Source: Onchocerca lupi
Lineage: Eukaryota; Nematoda; Chromadorea; Rhabditida; Onchocercidae
Direction of reading: 5' to 3'
Assembly (NCBI GenBank): GCA_028564675.1
Contig: JAOVVO010000016.1
Span: 186,001 to 250,000 of the forward strand
DNA: 64,000 nucleotides
The first letter of the stretch is position 1. Every line of letters starts with the position of its first letter. The position numbers and the translations under genes are program-made. Under the pieces are notes generated by a model, which was not told where the DNA came from, ran no database searches, and worked only from the letters and a program-made list of their open reading frames with translations. Shown here one piece after another: positions 35,824-48,091 of the stretch.

Positions 35824-38689
35824 CCATCATTTCTTCCTCGTATTTCAAGCTGCGTTCCTTCAATTCATCGCCTCTGTACTCGAATATCAGCTACGTGAAA
35901 TGAGACAGTTTTTATGAATGAAAAATATGAATCATGCGTTAGAAGAATAATTGCCTGTAAGTAACGAGATGCTTAAATAGAGCATTTAATCAAATTTCTA
36001 GGTAAGTTAAATTACGTTGTTTTCCGCAATATTTTCATGCTTCTTTGCTGTCAATTTCGCTACTTATTCTACATTAGCTTCAAATCGAAAAAAAGGACGG
36101 AGCGAAGCAATAGCGAAATTCTCTTCTTTTTTGATCCATCCAGAAATCATTTTCGCTCTACTTTTCAACGCCGTTTTCTAACTTCAAAGGAATAAATTAG
36201 ACTAATTAGTTACTACATCTTCATAATTTCGACATACATCTCTACTTTTTGTCAGCCATAATGTACTCTTCAAGCTGCTGCACTAGGCTTATTTCACTGT
36301 TCCTTAATCTATTGACTAGAACACATAGTTAATTTCACTTTCTTTTTCTTTGAATCACGATGCCTTTCTTTCTTATTTATCCTTACAAATGTGACACTTT
36401 CGCAAAATCCTCACTCATTCTCATGATATCTCTTTAATAGCCCTCACAACTTCTCTTACTTCCATACCAACTGTTACCTATAAGTCTATTAAACTTCAAA
36501 CCATAAACCTACAAAAAATTATACGAAATATAATTTATCTACAGAATGGATGATCACGATCTCAAGAAATGTAAAAGACAAAGTTTATGTTCAAAAGAAT
36601 CGAAAATTTCTCAGATTATCCTCAATAGATCGCCATCAAACCTATGCTGGAAATAATTGTAAAATTTTTGTTAAGTATTGCCGAATTTATTTAAAAAAAA
36701 AAAAAAAAAAAATGCAAAAGATAATTCTGAAGAAATTGCGAAATATAGATAACAGCCGATGAGCATAAATTGGGTATCCTATGATAATCCATTTAATTCC
36801 GAAATAATTTATTCCGCAATTATACCAACAAAAACAAAAATAGGTTATCAAACACATTGACTTGTTGAAAAAAAGGAAGCTTACATTTGAGCAAGGCGGA
36901 TAAAACGCATGAAAAAGTCATATGTTGGATAGCTGAATAAGCATTAGTAGTTAGAATCCCTGGGAGGCTGTTTCCTGTACGCTGCAACTTAGCTTTAAAC
37001 TATGTTGATCATTTAGTGCCTTGTAGCTCTTCGCAAACTATATCTAACTAAAAAGCCGCATAATAAGAGTAAGAAGAAAAAAGAAAACACTAACAATCTA
37101 TTACCTCTAGCAAACAAAGTTTCATACAATTGCACGTCAGTCTCAGATAATCACAATTAGCTAAATTAAGAGGATTGGTGTAAAAAATAAAGATTTTTTA
37201 TAACAAACAGACTGAAAATGAACCGATAGTAAGAAAATAATAAAGTTCAAAGATCTAACTAAATAAATAACCTAATATGTAGATTTCTACTCAAATAAAA
37301 AATGATTGCTCGAAATTGTAGATTGAGAAGAGAAGGCTATCGAAATTTCTAATAACTGATTGTTTTTGTTCTCGAAAATGCTTCTATTAATAGATGCACA
37401 AACCGAAAATATTACTTCTTATTGCGCTTTTCATATGACATACAATGCATGCGACACAAATATCGCTTATCGGAAATTCACCAGCTCTATTTTTATTCTC
37501 TGCAACATTTGTATCCTTTAATTTTTGAGTTTAATTCGTTTTTTATTCAGGATTGAAGAATTACTTTTCTATTCTAAAGTAAACAAGTGCTTAGTTTTGA
37601 AGCAACAATTCAACTCTCAGAAGATCACTATCTTGCATGCGACCATTGTGAATCATCGCATTCTACAACCTGAGTGCCTTGCATGATTTCAACCGACACG
37701 TCTAGATAGTATTGTACTTCATATTATTCCGTTCATGGTGTTCAGTGACTATCGGTCTTGCTGACAAACAGCTAATGAAATTTTTTATCATCATTGTGGT
37801 ATGGCTGTATTTGCTTGATTTCCTTAAGAAATTTTTCCTTTTTTAAAGGAAACAAACAATGTATGCACAACAGTTAGCAGTTTCTACTGTTAAATATAAC
37901 TATTAAAATTTCGGAAAGCGAGGGTCATTTGCTTCAGATTTTATTGAAAATAATAATTAACACATTTGCACATTGCTGTTCTCTATTTCTACTTTTTCGA
38001 TTATTGATATGACGGAAGGAACCTGGATGATGCAAGCAGCATAAAAGAGGGGAGAGAAGAAAATGTATGGTGGATCAAGCAAAATGACAGATGGTCGCTC
38101 TTGTCCTGATGTTAGTAATTTGTATTGATGTGGACAGTGGCTATCTGTATATCTTCGGTAGTGTGAGTCGAAGCTAGCCATTATTCCAAATAATGAATTC
38201 GTCTTCAAGCCGTAAATGAGAGTCGCATTTTCAAAGTGATAAAACTTCAGATTTTGGCATTCTATACCATTTATAAATCCTCTTTTGAATGCTTGTATTT
38301 CATTTGCAAAAATTTTACGTTTTAGGTATCATTTTACATCCTTTCAAATTATAAAAGAATGGAAAAAACTGTTATGAAAAGAAACATGTGCAATAATAAA
38401 CTTCATCACTTATTCTTCGATATCAATTGGATGCATAAACATTTAAAGCATCAATTTCTAATGATTATAGCAGGTAGTAATTGCAATAATATAGATGAAA
38501 AAGTACCGTTTAAAGAAAAAAAGGCGTGATTATCAGCAGTGTGAACAGTTAATGTCATATGCTAAACAATTCAAAAAACTGGAATCGTAAATTACCTTCA
38601 GTAACGTGAAGATAGTAAGCACGTTTGGCATAGCGTTTGCGCGTGATTGCTCCAACACCGAGGAATGAGTGTTGATCGGCAAGTTTCAT
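35824..38689 (-). CDS. unidentified minus-strand gene, exon candidates
   Basis: Three segments have coding composition, a plausible start or acceptor and a donor. First, 38596-38689 starts at an ATG (MKLADQHSFLGVGAITRKRY...) and ends in phase 1 at GTAATT. Second, 36885-36932 (YPTYDFFMRFIRLAQ) has a CTTATTCAG acceptor and a GTAAGC donor. Third, 35824-35890 (LIFEYRGDELKERSLKYEEE) has a TAG acceptor and a GTAAGA donor. A fourth possibility, about 36080-36170 (beginning AKMISGWIKKEENFAIAS), would bridge the second and third in phase. A hydrophobic frame at about 38000-38170 may belong as well. I recognise no family, and the exons need not all belong to one gene. Their order relative to the candidate SYG-1-like first exon implies interleaved genes if all are right. 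Confidence 0.4.
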
Positions 38690-41600
38690 AGAAATTTAAA
38701 GTTCATAAGCAGTCTTCCGTAACATGGAATCCCCAAGAAGTCACGATGAACAATGCTTTAAGTTTGTATATACATAGTAAGAAGTCCAAAGCAATTTCCA
38801 GGTCTTCTTCTAACAAAATTTAGTGGAATAATAATGTATTATTTGCCAACTGAGAAAAAATGTAAATGACTCCTAATTTATGCTGCTAAATATTTTTAGC
38901 AACTGTTGATTAAGGTGTCAATAGTGAACAATTAAACGAAGTTCAGAAACATTTGCAATAAAACTTAATTACTCCAATAAAATAATGTTATTTGCGAAAC
39001 TAAGCTAGATTTCAATATCCTATAATCTATACTGGAGGTCTTTTGATCAAATAGTAAAGCAATAAGCAGAGAAACCGTAAACAAGGATATGATATCCAGA
39101 AAGTAAGCTAATTAACAAAAAAATTAGTCATTCCCTGAAAAAATCAAAATATCAAGACTGGAAATCAATTAAAAAATCCAAAGAGGAAACGACGGTAGCG
39201 TACAGTATTTTGATGTTTATGTTCCCCGATGTTCAGATAATGCAAAATTTTGGCAGAGTGAAAACATCTATCATGTTGCTTTAACAATTTCCGGTTAGCG
39301 ATATCATCTTGTATGATGCATGTGAAAGTGTACGAAACGGATGTGCATGCATGAATATTTTTATACATGCAAGCATATGTGCGTTTCCGATGTGTAATAA
39401 ACACATTTATGCATGCAAATAGGCACACATAAATGTATAGTAAAGCAATTGAGGAGAAATGAGGCGATTTGAGTGACGTTTGGATAATGGTTTGTAATCG
39501 AGAAAATTTTCTCTCGAAAAGCAGGATTAGTTAATTCGAGACACTAAGCGACAATGTATAATTAATTGCCATTTGAATGCTAATTCAGCATATCACTGAA
39601 GACAGAATTATTGCACCCGTTCCACATGCTCATCTCTGTCCAGGTTGCTACCACGAACTGAACTTGACTAAGATTCTTTAAAAATATTGATAGCACAGCG
39701 GAAGATGGATAGATGGCTACCTTAAAACACAGAACACCGCCGTTACGAATTATAATAAATGGTGATACGCATTAATTGTAACATTCCAATGCAGTGTATT
39801 TACCTGAACATTTTGTAATCATGCAGAGTAATCAGAAACCGAACTTATTGCAAGAGATAAAATAAAGTTCGCAATAACTGGTTTGAGGAATTATTTCTTA
39901 AACCAGGTTTGAACAAAATCATCAGTGACATGCAAAACACAAGAAAAAAATTGTTTACAATAATCTTCTCTTTAAATATCTAATTAGTAAATTTCATTGT
40001 ACTAATTCATTGATAATTTGATCTCTGGTAAGCAAATCATACATTTGTTTGCAGAAAATTTGCTGTTTTCATTGTTTTATTGCTTTTTTCTTTAGTTAGC
40101 ATTATTCTTCTATACTTTTTTTCTAGTGAAAACTTGAAAATAATAAAGTTGGTTTTTTTGTTATCTTATGGAAGAATAAATGTTAATTCACTCCATTCTC
40201 AGTCCAATTGAATTTACTGGGGAAACATCAGCACTGCACTTTTTTAAGAAAAATGTTGTCACATGATATTGGTACTCTTTTCAATTTATTCAGCAAATGA
40301 TATCAGAACAATATGGCAAAATTCGTTGGGAATGAAAAGGACAATCAACTTGGTAGTTCAAATAATTTTTTGCTAATTTGCGGTTTGTTTATTTAGTTTA
40401 GAGCTGTTCCTAAACAACGATTAATATTCATGTTTTGTTAGGAATATTTCATTGGTTGAACCAGCTATTAGACATCATGTAATTGAAGTAAAAATATTGC
40501 CCTTTGCTTCGATCTGTCTTGATCATAATTTAAGCAACGAAACATGGATTTGTTACTTCAGATGTGGAATTTAAAAAAAAGTCCATTCCAATTCGTATAA
40601 GTTTCTTTCCAGAAGATAAGTGAGGTGTATCATTTGATATAAAGACAGAGCATTTCTTAACAATTGATAATTGCAGATAGGAAACATGATGGAATTATTA
40701 TTATCAGACAATCGAAACGGAGTATCAGAACTGGACATATAGAGTTATGAAGTATAGATTTTCTTTGCCCTTACTGCAGGAAAATCATGACCTTTCCGTT
40801 ATCTTTCAGCAGCCAACTTTGTCAAGCAAAATTAATGATAAGAATATCAATAAATGAAGGATTCATGTTATTTTAGCTTTTTGCAGTTTGCTCAATTTCA
40901 GGGAATGAGCGTGTAGCAAAAAATCGATTGAAGGAACATTTAGCAAGAATAGAAATACACTTTTTGCATTCAATAAAATATTTCACTTTGTGTATTCAGT
41001 AAAATATTTCACTTTCACTAATTTCCTGAATTGAAATCGAACTTACAATGGAGACACATCAAAATTCGGAAAAGGTTATTTATTTGACATCATTATATTA
41101 TCGAATAAAAGAGGAAATAAAAATGAAAAAAACTTTGTTTCAAAAGAAATGATGTAACTAATTGTGAAGATAGGAAAACGAATATCGCCATAACATGGGT
41201 ATAATTCACCAGCATACCGGCATATATACTTGTCGTTAAATAAATATATTAATAATTAATTATAGGAAAAATTTTGATATTTCTTTACAACAACTGGAGT
41301 CGTAGCTTATTGTAAATATTTCAAAACAAGCGATTTAAGTCATTATTTCACTCCGTGTCCTATTTCCATCAACAATCGAGCATCTATTTGGATATTTTCG
41401 TATTAACCGAATTTCTGCGGTACATTTCATAATCTGTGATAAAGTAGTACTCTTGGAACGCTTCAATCGATAATTAATATTTAACTCACAAACCTTCCAT
41501 AAAAAATTAGAAGTGTTTTCCTATATCCGTCATTGTTACTAAACTTTCCTTAATTTAAATTCACTGGTAAGTAAATATACTACTTTTTGTAAAGTCTATT

Positions 41601-43390
41601 TTTTTTGTATCTGTGTAGCAGCGAAGAACTTAAAAGGTATTTAGAAGGTAAACGGATTATAAGACAAGGTTCATTTCATCAATACTGAAAGAGCTAGGAT
41701 GGGTTGACTAAATAAAACTCAGAGAAAACATCTGTTAAAGTCGCTTATTATTTTCAAAACAACAAGCAGAGGCTCGGATGGTGTAGAAACAGAAAAACTA
41801 TGATAAAGAGAAACAGAGAGGGAAGAAAAGAGAAAGAATAGCTTCAGTTAAGTGGTTTGCAATTAAACAATCAAACATGAATCTACAGCTGTTCGCAGAA
41901 AGTTGAAATTACGATAATCTTCATAAAGTACGGCAAAAATTGTAGCTTTTGTTTACAAAAGTTTTCGCAGAATCCAAAGACGTCAAAAATTCTTCACAAG
42001 TACAAATGATCTTGAAATCACAAATAATATTATTATCGATGTTAGTCAGTTCATAATTTTCGCCGCATTTATTGCTGCTTCCATCATTACATCATGTTCC
42101 ATCATCAGTTCTGCTTATGACAAGAGATCCTACGAAAAAGTAGCAGCCATTCATATTAGAAGTACGAAGTTGCTCATAATATAGCTATTATCACTCTGTT
42201 GCTTTATGACTGTAAAATGTCAAATGGAAAAGAGTGAAATCAGAAATGAAAAGTTGATTTCGTTTGCTAACATATTTAATGATTGCAAATGATGCAACTG
42301 AAGCGATAAATAGATCGACCAAAATAGAATAATTAGGGACGCGTTAATCCAGGTGCTTTCCTTTCTTAAGCTACCCCGATGAAGCAATCATGATTCATTG
42401 ACTTTTCCACATATCTGATTTGATAAGGACAAACAGATATGCTTTTCTGTCTCTCAACAATAACCATATTGTCATTGAGCAAACAGTTATTGAACTGAAT
42501 AACCGTTACACAATAGATATCTGATCTTCATCTCCGAAACTCTCATATATTACTGAATCGTCCCTCCTTCGTCATACATATTTTTCAATCATAGCAAAAT
42601 CGATTAGTTAAATTCGATTTACACAGTTAAAACCTGTTCAACAAAATTAGTGAAAGTAGCACGCAAAGAAATTCAAAGGAAAACTTGTTAAATCTTTTCG
42701 AAAGGAGATAAACACTAATTGGTTATTGCTTTTAAGTCGGCAAAAAAATTTCCGTGAAAGTTAATTTAACCGAAAAATCTTAATGAACGCTCCAAAACTA
42801 TTTTCTTTAGCCATAATCCTTGATTGCGAAATCACATACTGTGATTTTCGAATAGAACTTTAAAAATCATCGAACAGAAACGATTTTTAACTTATTTTAT
42901 TTACACCGAAAGGGTAATTAGCTGATTATCTCTGCTGCTATAATTTTCGATGATCGATTCCTAGATATGTTGAGAAATTTAATATTATATCAACTTCGTT
43001 GATAAAGCAGTACTGCAAATGAATAAACAACACTAGCAAGCATGTTTCCACAAAACAATTATTCAACAAAAAGCTTCTTTATTGATCAAAGTGAACCTTA
43101 TCAAATTTTGTTTGATAGCTTTGGAGTTGTTGTAGCTCCGAGACAAAATTTTTATCACAAATTTCGTCGCAATATTAATTAGAAAATAAGTTTATTATTC
43201 ATTAATTCTTATTTTTTAACATGGCATTTATGGAAAGCTTCCAATTAAATTCTTTTTTGTAATAGTCGGTCGATAAGCTTGATGACCAAGTTATGATGAA
43301 AAAATTATTTAATTGTAATCAAGTCATTTGACATAAGCTAAGAAGTTAATTATCGCAGATTTATTTTGACTAATTTGTGAAATGTGTTTG
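38690..43390. other. gene-poor stretch, nothing confident
   Basis: About 4.7 kb without a supportable exon. A minus-strand frame at 39165-39428 and a plus-strand segment at about 39587-39675 (containing VPHAHLCPGCYHELNLTKIL) look mildly coding but lack partners. A 27-base unit containing AATAAAATATTTCACTTT is repeated twice at about 40969-41015. Confidence 0.45.
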
Positions 43391-43394
43391 GAAT

Positions 43395-43690
43395 TTTTTA
43401 AGTGGCAATTTTGGTGCGGTCTTTCGGATCAATCTCGTCGAATATCTTAGGACGAAACCAGTATTCAACATTCGTGCTCTACCACATTGACATCCGATTC
43501 TGATAACTGGTACCCGCAGTCACCATAAAAGGATCTTCTGGAGCGCCACTACTTGACGATTATCGAAGTATTCAACTTCCTTTGGCGAATTTAATCGATC
43601 CGTTGGAATAACATTTTAATCTGTCTCATCATCAATTACCAGCGCATAACGAAAAGTAATCAGTTAGTTAGCTATTTCATAACTTCCTAA
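43395..43690 (-). pseudogene. broken coding remnant, family unknown
   Basis: On the minus strand a clearly protein-like sequence can be followed across breaks. TFRYALVIDDETD meets a TAA, continues NVIPTDRLNSPKEVEYFDNR, changes frame, continues SGAPEDPFMVTAGTSYQNRM, meets a TAG after MSMW, and runs on in the same frame as NVEYWFRPKIFDEIDPKDRT to a stop. Composition and codon pattern are unlike surrounding AT-rich DNA. Two stops and one frame change in 300 bases mean it is a pseudogene, or less likely a set of tiny exons. The parent gene is not in the window and I cannot name it. Confidence 0.6.
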
Positions 43691-43765
43691 TGAATTTTAT
43701 TAAGATTCACTGCAAAGCTGTATCATTTTGCAGGAAACAATCCAAACAGTTGCATATCTCTCAAG

Positions 43766-45087
43766 ATGTCAGCAACATGGTACTTTATTTTAATAATAAC
43801 ATATGTGACGGTCAACGGACAAAATAAAAGAGAAATTCTGGAAAAATTTCGATGGCCACGATGGGGTTTGTTTTTTGAAATATTTTTGTTTGAAACACAT
43901 ATAAAACATTCGTTTATATGATTGCTGTACATTTGTCTTTCGTTGCACGGAGAAACAGTTGAAAAGAAACATTGCACATGGATTTTGATCTTACCTGGAA
44001 AAATATGTGTAAAAGCTCTCCGAATTCCTTCACATAAATATATTTACCTTCAGGAAATCCTCTAATATTCAAAAAAGACTGCACAAAAAAAAGTTTTTTG
44101 TCTTTTTCATTTTTACCAAATAGAATAAAATCCGATAAAAATTTGCAGCTGTTACTTACCGCATTCAACAAATGAAAATCACATTATGATAATAAATTAA
44201 ATCAAAGATTCCATCAAAGAATCCGAGTAAAAGGAATTTCATTTGCTAATTAGTTATTTTCTCTAAATCATTAGTGAACACCTGAAAAGCATGTTTCAAT
44301 TTCAGAAGAACGAACGATCGACTGCACAACGACAAATGAGCAGGGACCACCAGATGAATGCATGTTGATCGCACGAAATGCCAAGATACCTCGAGATCCT
44401 AGTAAATACAAGTGCCGCCGCGAAGCGATGCCGGTCAATGATTGGAATACACTGGCACGAAATTCCACAACAAGACTAGCATGCCCTATTGGTTGTGAAT
44501 CCGACTTCAATCTTTCTGTAACTCTTGAATTCTTTTCTTATTTGCTCTTCTGATTTAACTTTACCTTTGCCTACTGATTAATTATTACTTAATTACTTCA
44601 ATCGATTCCGCATCTCTGTCGTTGAGAACGATCGATAACACTTCAAAAAATCCATCGTTATTTTTCCATTTTCCTTTTCAGTTATGCGTAAGTATTTTCA
44701 AGTTTCTTAATTCCACTTATTATTCCAACAATCTCAGTCACTGCACAGAAGTTATATGAGCTATTATTTTCAAATGACTTCTAATTGTGACAAATAAGGT
44801 AAAAGAGTGCCAAGTGAGCAAGTTGAAAAACTTTGGCAATAATTTAAAAAGCCAAGTATAAAATGACTTGTCAATAAATGAATTCCTTACGGATTTATGT
44901 TTTGCAGGTTTTGGTCAAATCACCTCAGAATAATCCTCTGTGTAAAAAATATTACACATATGGAAAATATCGCGATCAGAAAGAAGGTGAATGGTATCTT
45001 TGGTTAACGGAACCATGTCGAACGAATATAACAACATGGTGTCGTTTTAAAGATATCCCACTTTTCTCCTCCAAAGTTCAAAATTAG
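43766..45087 (+). CDS. secreted cysteine-rich protein, unrecognised (163 aa)
   Basis: Three exons (43766-43865, 44306-44517, 44908-45087) agree in phase (1, then 0). All introns have consensus ends (GTTTGT, GTAACT; TTTCAG, TTGCAG). The start lies 32 bases after a TTTTGCAG acceptor (43732-43733), as for a trans-spliced gene. MSATWYFILIITYVTVNG is a signal peptide. The mature part holds eight cysteines (contexts IDC, DEC, YKC, LAC, IGC, PLC, EPC, TWC) and two N-glycosylation sequons (NST and NLS), plus NIT later. There is no second membrane segment, so it is probably secreted. I do not recognise the fold; it may be a nematode-restricted secreted protein. Confidence 0.85.
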
Positions 45088-46570
45088 TGATAAATCAGTT
45101 CTAAACTGTATCAGTTGGTTGTTATCACTTGCATTTTGAATTAGTTTCTCGATGTTCCGGTAGCAATAACTAACTGTTGTCGATAAGATATGAAGCTCAA
45201 CAATTCTATTAATGGGATTGTTGAAGCGAATCAATATCATTATCTTAAATGATGATTCTCATTTTGATTTAATATCATAAAAAGTGTTGAAGAGATTCAA
45301 AGTATCAGAACTAATATTTGCGAAGAGTATATAATGTTAAGCTTTTTCTGTATCTCATTATCATCAGTAGTAATGGATTATGTCATAATAATTTAATCTT
45401 CGAAATTTCCATTTGCAATATCACTTGCAATTTCGCCATTTCAGTAAGTAAACAACGATAGTATTGGGAAAGGTAAGAAAAGTGAACCCAGTAATTATGC
45501 TTTTTTTCTGGCCTTTTTTGTCATGAAAATAGTGTTTTGATAAAATCTGTAATAGTCAATACCCATTAGTTTGCTTGAATATCTAAAAAGCTAATATCAA
45601 TTGCAATAGTCAGTGAATCAATTGCAGCAGAAAAAACGCAAACTGTTTTACTTAGCTGCGAGATTTCAAATTTCAAATTTCTGGTCCAAAATATCTTATA
45701 AGCAGTCAATAATAATGAAAAACCCATTCTTACAAGCTCAAAATCAACTGTAAGTAAGTATTGAAGAATCAATTCTTGCTTAAGTCATTTTTGGGTTTAT
45801 AATCTGAGCAATAAGACTCCAAAACTCGAACATTCACATCTCTTTTTTAATTTCACATCTTTTAGTTCCTCATTTGTTAAAAAAATACGGGTTCCTGGGT
45901 CAAGATCAAAAAGTGTGTTTCAAGATTCCAAGACACATCTATGAAACTTGCAGAATATTGCAGTCAAATTTATAGACTTTATCTTTCAGTGATTTATAGA
46001 ATTCATCTGAATAAGTGTCGAAAAATTGCATTTCTACAGAAAAATCAATTGAACCTACAAAGCGATAAATTTTACAGTAGCAACAAAAGTAATGCAATTA
46101 CAGTTTTGATTTTTTTTCTGTTTATGGATCAAAGATGATAAGAACGAGAGGTGAATCCATTTGTCAACAAAAAAGTTAGCTATTGTAGTCGTTTCGAATT
46201 GAGTATTGATTGGAGCCAATTTAGAAATGTATTTTTGGCATTTGAAGGAAGCATCATTAGCAAATAAATGTTAATTTATATTCCGATTCTATTCAAAATT
46301 ACTTTTGGGAGTTCCAATCAATGCAAGTAGTTCCAAATAATCTGTTGACAATTTTATACTGAAATGTGACAACACATCACATACATCACATTTTTCAATC
46401 CGTTACCCAGTGCTCCTCTGTGGACAACTTAATATTTTGCCACTGCTTCTATTTCCATTTCCCACAAAAAAAAAAAAAAAAAAAAAAAAAAAAGAAAAGA
46501 AAAAAAGCTGAATTTACAAATTTTTTTTTTCCTGCTTATAAAAAAGCGAATATTATATTTAAAGAAGATT
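45088..46570. other. intergenic, poly-A run, no gene seen
   Basis: No coding exon recognised. A run of about 26 A residues lies at 46467-46492, close to the 3' end of the homeobox gene. Confidence 0.5.
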
Positions 46571-48091
46571 TCATGCAGTATTATGATGCTGACAGTCATT
46601 CTGAACAATACAGTCTTCAACTATCGTACTTTTCTCTATTTCACTTTTCTTCCATTTTGTTCGCCGATTTTGAAACCAAATCTTCACCTAAATAGATATT
46701 GATCATTACTACTAAACCCTTATTATTTGTTTTCTCAAAACTTATTTCTGTTAAACGATGAAATAATTTAAAAATATCTGCCATGATGATGGTTGCCGAA
46801 CTGATAATGTAACGAGTTAGTGGCTTATCAAATGAAAACAATCTGTTAAAGTCCTGTAGAATTAAATTACTGATTTAATTTTCTAAACTAATATACGCGA
46901 AATCATTATCGTTTCAAACGAAGTAAACGGAATTTCAAAAAGTTATTGAAAACAAATGGACAGAAAAGAAATGAACAGAAAAGCGAACAGTAATAAAGGA
47001 TGAAGTATTTTTTGCATAGTTAGTCAATCATCAAATACAATTAGGACTCTAGATCAAATGAGACTGCAGAATAAACGAAAGATAAAATTTTAGTAATTGC
47101 TTTTTGTTTTAAATTTTAACATAATAAATTACGAAAGAAATCCTGTTTCTTTTACTCATCTTCTTAACCAGACTATCTTGTAAGTCCAAACTGCCCCAAT
47201 GAAGTTGACAGTTTTGTGAAAAAAGGAAAATGAATCTCTGATTTCTCAAAAAACAATTATTTCCAATCTTCTATTTAACAATCTGAGGTAATGGATAGAT
47301 GTTTTTCTAACTTCAACAAGTTAGGAAAGCGCAATTTTTTTTTTTTGTAATCAAAATAAAAGAATAATACCTGCGTTTCGGATACATTGAGTAGCTTAGC
47401 AAGTTCACCCCGTTCACTGGATGATAAATATTTCTTCTTTTCAAATTGTTTCTCTAACTCAAAGATTTGTCGGCCAGTGAATGTTGTTCGCGCTTTCTTT
47501 TTTTTTTGTGGTTTATTGAAGCCAGTTTGAATTCGGACTGACTCCAAGTTCTTATCGATACATTTATATTTTTCTAGAAAATGCAGTTTTGGCAAAAAAA
47601 TATAAAATATTAAATATTTACGATCTGAAACAATAAACTGATTAACCAAGGACCTCAGTTACGGGACAAAACTGTGGCCCAAAAGTATGTGATCTCGTCA
47701 ATCCTCCAGTGAAGGATAAAAGTCAATACAAACTGACCCTCAGTAAGTTTGCGCCGAATAAGTTTTAAAAAATACAAAGTGGAAATGGCATGCCTTCAGA
47801 GTGCACTTGTGTTACTGATGAATTGTTGGACAAGATATCCCGAACGGTATAAGAACTTGTGGATTTTCGAGCTGGTGTTGGAATCAGAATAGATGGCCAC
47901 AAGGAAGCTTGCTGTAGTAAAGATAGCAGATAGGGGGATATGACCGGTAAAGTAGATGATGATGATGACGATGAGAAAGATGACATGAATGTAGTGGGTT
48001 GAGCCTGAGCCCGAACCTGGCAAGATACAAACTGACCAATGATAATGTGCAACTGAGTTTGATATAATTGAGCTTGGCACTGCTGCCGCAA
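46571..48091 (-). CDS. NK-type homeobox transcription factor, NK7.1-like
   Basis: The homeodomain is split over two exons that join in phase 0: 47371-47573 (RTTFTGRQIFELEKQFEKKK... to LLNVSETQ) and 46571-46687 (VKIWFQNRRTKWKK, then a short tail to the stop). TFTGRQIFELEK with KKYLSSSER resembles Drosophila NK7.1 more than NK1, NK6 or BarH. The recognition helix is intact, so it should bind DNA. An upstream exon, about 47794-48091, is Gln/Ser-rich and encodes YTVRDILSN, an eh1/TN-like Groucho-binding motif with Tyr in place of the usual Phe. Joining it to the homeodomain exon in phase needs a GC donor at 47794-47793. The 5' end is not defined. C. elegans ceh-9 may be the counterpart, which I am not sure of. 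Confidence 0.88.

Noticed and set aside
39587..39675. Plus-strand segment with HLCPGC as a metal-binding exon
   Set aside because: Single short segment without partners; the opposite strand is also open.
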